Part shown: positions 13,786 through 17,551 of the stretch, piece by piece
Layout: every line of letters begins with the position of its first letter
How positions within the stretch are numbered: the stretch's first letter is position 1
Source: Chloroflexota bacterium
GTDB taxonomy: Bacteria > Chloroflexota > Ktedonobacteria > Ktedonobacterales > Ktedonobacteraceae
Assembly (NCBI GenBank): GCA_902810755.1
Contig: CADDYT010000136.1
Coordinates: 1 to 17,551 of the forward strand
Direction: 5' to 3'
Length of the DNA: 17,551 bases
The notes under the pieces: model-generated
Databases searched by the model: none
What the model was told of the DNA's origin: nothing
Seen by the model: only the letters and a program-made list of their open reading frames with translations
Made by a program: the position numbers and the translations under genes

Positions 13786-15000
13786 TTACCAGGTGACCGA
13801 AAGCGTTTCGAGCGTGCGCTCAACCGGGACCGGGCGCCACCGAAGCGATGCGTCCACCATCCGCAAGGTGGGGAAGCGCGACAGGCACGTTTCGAGCACC
13901 ACTTCCGCTTCCAGTCGTGCAAGCTGCGCCCCCAGGCAATAGCGAAAGCCTCTCCCGAAAGCCAGATGCGGCCTGGTGCCTGGAGTGGTAAAGCGGGTCA
14001 TGTCAAAACGGTCGGGATCGGAATAGATCTCGGGATCGCGATTGGCTGCCCCAAGCGCCGCAAACACGAGCTGGCCTTTGCGCAAATGCTTCTCCCCTAG
14101 TGTGACATCCTCAGTAACGCCCCTGCCAAAGAACTGCACCGGAGTTTCATAGCGAGCGGCTTCTTCAATGGCGGGTCTGGTCAGCGCACGATTCTCCACA
14201 AGCCGCGACCACTGGTCAGGGTGGCTCAACAGCGAGCCCATCAGATTCCCGATCAAAGAGGTCGTGGTTCCGGTGCCCGCGAAAATGAGATTGATGCAGA
14301 TCGCGACAATCTCTTCATCGCTCAACTGGCCGTTGTGCTCGTCATGCGCCTGGATGATGGCATCAATGAGAGCAGTTCCTGGAGAGCGTCTCCGAACTGC
14401 TACGCGTTCCAGAAAGTAGGCCCGGAACGCCTGCAGCACCTTCGCTCCAGCGTGGTGTACTTCTGGCTGCGCAAACGGGTCGGTCGCCACCGATAAGATG
14501 CGACAGCGCTCTTCAAACAGGGGATAGTCGCTTTCCGGCACCGCCAGCATCGCTCCGATGACCAGAAACGGGAGCGGGTTGGCAAGGTCGGCGACGACAT
14601 CCATGTTTCTCTGGTCCTGCACCACTTGGAGCAGCGTATCGACGGAGGTCTGAATGGCCGGGCGAAGCTGTTGAACAGCCCGCTCGCTAAAGGCCGAGGC
14701 CAGCAGTGCGCGTGTGCGGGTGTGTGCCGGTGGTTCCATGAAAAAAGGCATGGACGGGAGCATATCGGCGACTGATGGACCGAAATTGTGCTGCATGCGC
14801 TCCAGAAAGGTGCGTTTGTCAAAGCCGGGCTGGCTCAAGACGACCGCCGTTTCCGGGTACGAGAACGTAAACCAGCAGTGCGTTTGTTCGCTCCAAGAGA
14901 CCCGATCTTGCTCCCGCCAACGCCGGTAGTGATCATACAGTGTGGTCGGATCGGTGGTCGCAGTAAAGGGATTTCCAATGGAAGTAGTCTCAGAATCCAT
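13786..15000 (-). CDS. Cytochrome P450, 404 aa
   Basis: Soluble bacterial P450 of normal length. The C-helix region is PPAHTRTRALLASAFS (about 90-105). The I-helix is LIFAGTGTTTSLIGN (about 238-252), with ExxR at E280-R283. The heme loop is FGRGFRYCLGAQLARLEAE, with the heme-ligating C355. Two departures are visible: the acid of the usual AGxD/ET is G244, and the residue two before the Cys is R353 where bacterial P450s mostly carry His. The GGAGG ribosome site lies 10 bases before ATG 15000. P450s hydroxylate or couple small molecules using electrons from a ferredoxin system; none is encoded here. It heads the minus-strand unit under promoter 3. Confidence 0.93.
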   Translation of the reverse strand: MDSETTSIGNPFTATTDPTTLYDHYRRWREQDRVSWSEQTHCWFTFSYPETAVVLSQPGFDKRTFLERMQHNFGPSVADMLPSMPFFMEPPAHTRTRALLASAFSERAVQQLRPAIQTSVDTLLQVVQDQRNMDVVADLANPLPFLVIGAMLAVPESDYPLFEERCRILSVATDPFAQPEVHHAGAKVLQAFRAYFLERVAVRRRSPGTALIDAIIQAHDEHNGQLSDEEIVAICINLIFAGTGTTTSLIGNLMGSLLSHPDQWSRLVENRALTRPAIEEAARYETPVQFFGRGVTEDVTLGEKHLRKGQLVFAALGAANRDPEIYSDPDRFDMTRFTTPGTRPHLAFGRGFRYCLGAQLARLEAEVVLETCLSRFPTLRMVDASLRWRPVPVERTLETLSVTW

Positions 15001-15093
15001 CGCTCATTTGCCTCCTTTCAAAGCATATGCTCGTGTGCTCATAGAGACACTCTGTTCAGCTCCTGAGAACTGCTTCAAGGTCTCTCGTGAGCG

Positions 15094-15139
15094 AGTATAG
15101 CCCGAAGGAAGGCTGTGGACTTATCACCGACTTAACATC
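15094..15139 (-). promoter_or_regulatory. Promoter 3 of the three-site set, upstream of the P450 gene
   Basis: On the minus strand, GATGTTAAGTC (15139-15129) and GGTGATAAGTC (15128-15118) are followed, 19 bp after the last TAAGT, by the -10 box TATACT (15099-15094). Spacing is identical to the plus-strand sites at 4472 and 6614, although the spacer sequences differ. The predicted start near 15087 leaves an 87-nt leader before P450 ATG 15000. The 253-bp gap between regulator and P450 shows no gene. Confidence 0.7.
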
Positions 15140-15253
15140 CAGTTATGATGTACCCTACACGATGATCCTCCTTCACCCATGAACCGAGCATGGTGCCATG
15201 ACGGTGCGAAGGGGAACGATCCTTGCTTGAAAGGGCCTCTCTTGTCATTGAGG

Positions 15254-17551
15254 CTATTTGGGGGACAGAGGATGATCTTGACCCTGGATGGCTTGTTCCG
15301 GGGTCATAGCGCGTCCCTCGGCAAATGCCTGCGAAAAAGCACGCTCACCCAGCTCAGCACGGACAGCATGCACCATGCTCTCGTAGTCGGCGCGCTCAGC
15401 CTGGGTGCGTTCGAATGGCAAGAGAAGTGGAGTTGGTGGACTATTGATGGAACGCCATGCATCTGCAGCTCCCCAGAGCCGTGCTGCCCAGATTGGGTTG
15501 CCTTGCTTGGCGGCCATTACGCCAAACCCTTGCAAGCAGTACACGATGCCCTCGGTATCATCCATTTGCCGAAACAAGGCCACACTTTCCTTACACAGGG
15601 TACGGGTCTCCGCCTCGTTCCCCTGCACCAGGGAAACTCTGGCCAGGTAGGAGAGCACCTGGGCGGCGCGATGAGGCTCTTTGAAGGCTCGATAGTAAGC
15701 CAGGCTCTCTTCGAGGTATGACCGTGCTTCTGCCGTCTGGCCCTGATCAAAGGCAAAGCGCCCAAGCAGATACACCCCAGCGGCTGAGGCGAACTGGTAA
15801 TGCGTCTGCCTCGCCAGCGCCAGCCCTTCCTCAACGAGCGCCTGAGCACGGGGCTGCTCGCCCTGAGCGAAGAGTGCGCGTCCCAGGTGGAAGAATGCCC
15901 AGACGATATCCTCGTTGTTGCTCATCTCCTTGAGCAGTGCCAGGCTCTCCTCCAGTGGCGGACGAGCCGCTGCGTACTCGCCCCGTTCGATAGAGGCCAT
16001 CCCCTGGAATAAGAGCAGATAGGCCAGACTCCTGTTGTCACCTGTCTCCTCAGCGCACACACGGCACTCTTCAAGGAGAGAGCGGGCCAGAGTATTGTCC
16101 CCCTTCCTGTAGGCGACGACTCCCAGTTGATAGAGTATCCAGCCCATCCTTCGAGTGTCTCTCGCTTCGCGGGCCAGCGCCAGGCTCTCCCGGCACAATG
16201 CCTCCGCCCGGTCGAGATCGCCTTGCAAATATGCCAACCATTCGGCATTATAGAGTGCTTTGGCTCGTACAGAAGGCGAGACGCCCTCACTGTTTGCCAG
16301 CGCTCGATCCAGCCACGCGCGCCCTTCACTCACGGACCAGCGCATGAACGAGAAGTGCGCCAGGGCACCTGTCAAGCGCAGAGCCATCTCTCTCCTGGTA
16401 TCCTCCGCTTGCTCCAAAGACCAATTCAGCGCAGCGCGCAGATTATCCTGCTCCCGTTCCAGCAGGTCGGCCCACCGCACCTGCACGTCTCCAGAGAGGT
16501 GGATTTCGGCCTCTTCCGCCAAGTGCAGGTAATACGTGGCATGTGCTTGCTGCGTCGCCTCCAGCTCTCCACAAATGGAGAGGCATTCCAGGCCATACTC
16601 ACGGATGGTCTCTAACATGAGCAAGCGCCCCATATCATGCTCTGAACGGTACAGCAAGTGCTTGTCCAGCAACGAGATAACCCCATCCAACATGGATGTA
16701 TGCACCCCATCAAGTAAGTCATAGAGAGCCTCCCCTGCCTCGAGTGTACAGCCGCCAACAAACACGGAGAGCCGTCGGAAGAGGCACCGTTCTGCTTCGG
16801 ATAGCAGGTCGTAGCTCCACTGTAAGGTGCTGAGCAGGGTCTGCTGCCGAGCGGGCAGGTCGCGCGGTCCACCGGTTAAGAACGAGAGCCGGTGTTCCAG
16901 ATGCTCCAGCAGTGCGGGCAGGGGAAACAGCTTGAGCCGTGCTGCTGCTAGTTCAATCGCCAGGGGCAGCCCATCGAGGCGGCGACAAATCTCGGCGATC
17001 AGTGGAGCCGTCTCGGGTGTCAGTGCAAGATCGGGGACGATCTCTCGTGCGCGCTCGAGAAACAGGGCCACCGCTCCAGAGCCTGCGACAAGCGCCAGGT
17101 CTGCGAGTTGCTGCGGATCGGGAAGTGTTAACGGCTGGACGAGAAAGGTGCGTTCGCCGCGCACACGCAGCACCTCGCGACTCGTGACGAGTAGCTTCAG
17201 GTGGGGGCAGGCTGCCAGGAGTTCGACCAGGGATGGCGCGGCGGCTCCCACCTGCTCGAAATTGTCGAGGACCAGGAGGAACTGCTTGTCCCGGAGAAAC
17301 GTTTGCAGGTGCTTGAGCGGATCCAGCCCCCTGTGTTCGAGGTGGAGTGCATGGGCAATGGTATGTAGGACCACTCCGGCGTCTCGCACAGGGGCCAGGG
17401 AGACAAAGCAAGCGCCATCGGTGAACTCCTGCTGGAGTGCGTTGACGAGGTGCAGCGCCAGGTGGGTTTTGCCCACTCCTCCCGGACCGGTGAGCGTGAG
17501 GAGTCGCACCTGCGCACGCTGCAATAAGGTGCCGATTTCGCGGACTTCCTG
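15254..17551 (-). CDS. Large ATPase/TPR transcriptional regulator (N-terminus outside window)
   Basis: The frame runs through the right edge of the window, with QEVREIGTLLQRAQVRLLTLTGPGGVGKT at the edge, so the start lies beyond 17551. Visible residues 22-29 (GPGGVGKT) are the Walker A loop and FLLVLDNFEQV (about 91-101) is Walker B, followed by LLVTSREVLRVRGER and RLDGLPLAIELAAARLKLFP, the order of NB-ARC/STAND ATPases. From about residue 330 to 700 there are repeated TPR-like helices with A-x-G-x-x-x-x-A spacing (for example GDLDRAEALCRESLALAREARDT). No LuxR helix-turn-helix is present at the C-terminus, so any DNA-binding domain (BTAD/SARP, XRE or other) must be in the missing N-terminus. 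Its position beside promoter 3 makes it the likely regulator of the locus; that is inference. Confidence 0.88.
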   Translation of the reverse strand, partial: QEVREIGTLLQRAQVRLLTLTGPGGVGKTHLALHLVNALQQEFTDGACFVSLAPVRDAGVVLHTIAHALHLEHRGLDPLKHLQTFLRDKQFLLVLDNFEQVGAAAPSLVELLAACPHLKLLVTSREVLRVRGERTFLVQPLTLPDPQQLADLALVAGSGAVALFLERAREIVPDLALTPETAPLIAEICRRLDGLPLAIELAAARLKLFPLPALLEHLEHRLSFLTGGPRDLPARQQTLLSTLQWSYDLLSEAERCLFRRLSVFVGGCTLEAGEALYDLLDGVHTSMLDGVISLLDKHLLYRSEHDMGRLLMLETIREYGLECLSICGELEATQQAHATYYLHLAEEAEIHLSGDVQVRWADLLEREQDNLRAALNWSLEQAEDTRREMALRLTGALAHFSFMRWSVSEGRAWLDRALANSEGVSPSVRAKALYNAEWLAYLQGDLDRAEALCRESLALAREARDTRRMGWILYQLGVVAYRKGDNTLARSLLEECRVCAEETGDNRSLAYLLLFQGMASIERGEYAAARPPLEESLALLKEMSNNEDIVWAFFHLGRALFAQGEQPRAQALVEEGLALARQTHYQFASAAGVYLLGRFAFDQGQTAEARSYLEESLAYYRAFKEPHRAAQVLSYLARVSLVQGNEAETRTLCKESVALFRQMDDTEGIVYCLQGFGVMAAKQGNPIWAARLWGAADAWRSINSPPTPLLLPFERTQAERADYESMVHAVRAELGERAFSQAFAEGRAMTPEQAIQGQDHPLSPK

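Noticed and set aside
15235..15254. Terminator of the regulator gene (GCCTC / GAGGC stem on the minus strand)
   Set aside because: The stem is only five pairs with a 10-base loop, and the following run is CCTTTC; too weak to call.
15179..15721. Plus-strand open frame of 180 codons opposite the regulator
   Set aside because: It is antisense to a strongly supported TPR-coding region, has no ribosome site and resembles no family; it reflects GC-rich codon use on the other strand.
1..17551. Insertion sequence, CRISPR array, tRNA or rRNA
   Set aside because: No transposase motif, no regularly spaced repeats beyond the promoter boxes, and no cloverleaf or rRNA-like segment was seen on either strand.

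Overview
The window looks like accessory DNA from a GC-rich, soil-type bacterium. Its proteins (a large NB-ARC/TPR regulator, DHA2 exporters, a BBE-type flavoenzyme, an LLM-class oxidoreductase, small hypothetical proteins before operons) recall Ktedonobacteria (Chloroflexota). That assignment is inferred from protein flavour, not from a search. No rRNA, tRNA, CRISPR array, transposase or replication origin is visible.

Layout. 1-4333 (+) is one tight gene row: a PEP-synthase/rifampicin-phosphotransferase-like enzyme whose 5' end lies outside the window, an SdpI-family membrane protein, a class I methyltransferase and a short inorganic-pyrophosphatase-like protein. 4472-6632 (+) holds a promoter, two small hypothetical proteins, a possible 21-codon leader peptide with a hairpin, and an intact 14-TM DHA2 (EmrB/QacA) exporter. 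6614-9263 (+) holds a second promoter of the same design, a small charged protein, a BBE-like FAD oxidoreductase and a methyltransferase. 9282-10294 (+) is a row of gene remnants: an epimerase piece, the first quarter of a second DHA2 exporter, and the C-terminal part of an O-methyltransferase broken by a TAG codon. The minus strand from 15139 down to 10291 carries a third promoter, a cytochrome P450, an LLM-class oxidoreductase, an SDR fragment joined to a methyltransferase lacking its N-terminus, an adenosine-deaminase-family enzyme and a nucleotidyltransferase. 17551-15254 (-) is a large ATPase/TPR regulator cut by the window end.

How it may work together. The main observation is a shared promoter architecture at three places (4472-4517, 6614-6659 and 15139-15094 on the minus strand). 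Each has two tandem 11-bp repeats of consensus GRYGNTAAGT, then exactly 19 bp, then a TATNCT -10 box. The repeats centre near -41.5, where a class II activator would bind. The three promoters head the exporter unit, the FAD-oxidoreductase/methyltransferase unit and the P450/LLM unit, so these look like one regulon. The regulator at 15254-17551 is the obvious candidate controller. The content (P450, flavin and LLM oxidoreductases, methyltransferases, an exporter) suggests tailoring and export of a small molecule. No scaffold-forming synthase is in view, and the fused gene remnants on both strands suggest that the locus is being reduced by repeated internal deletions.
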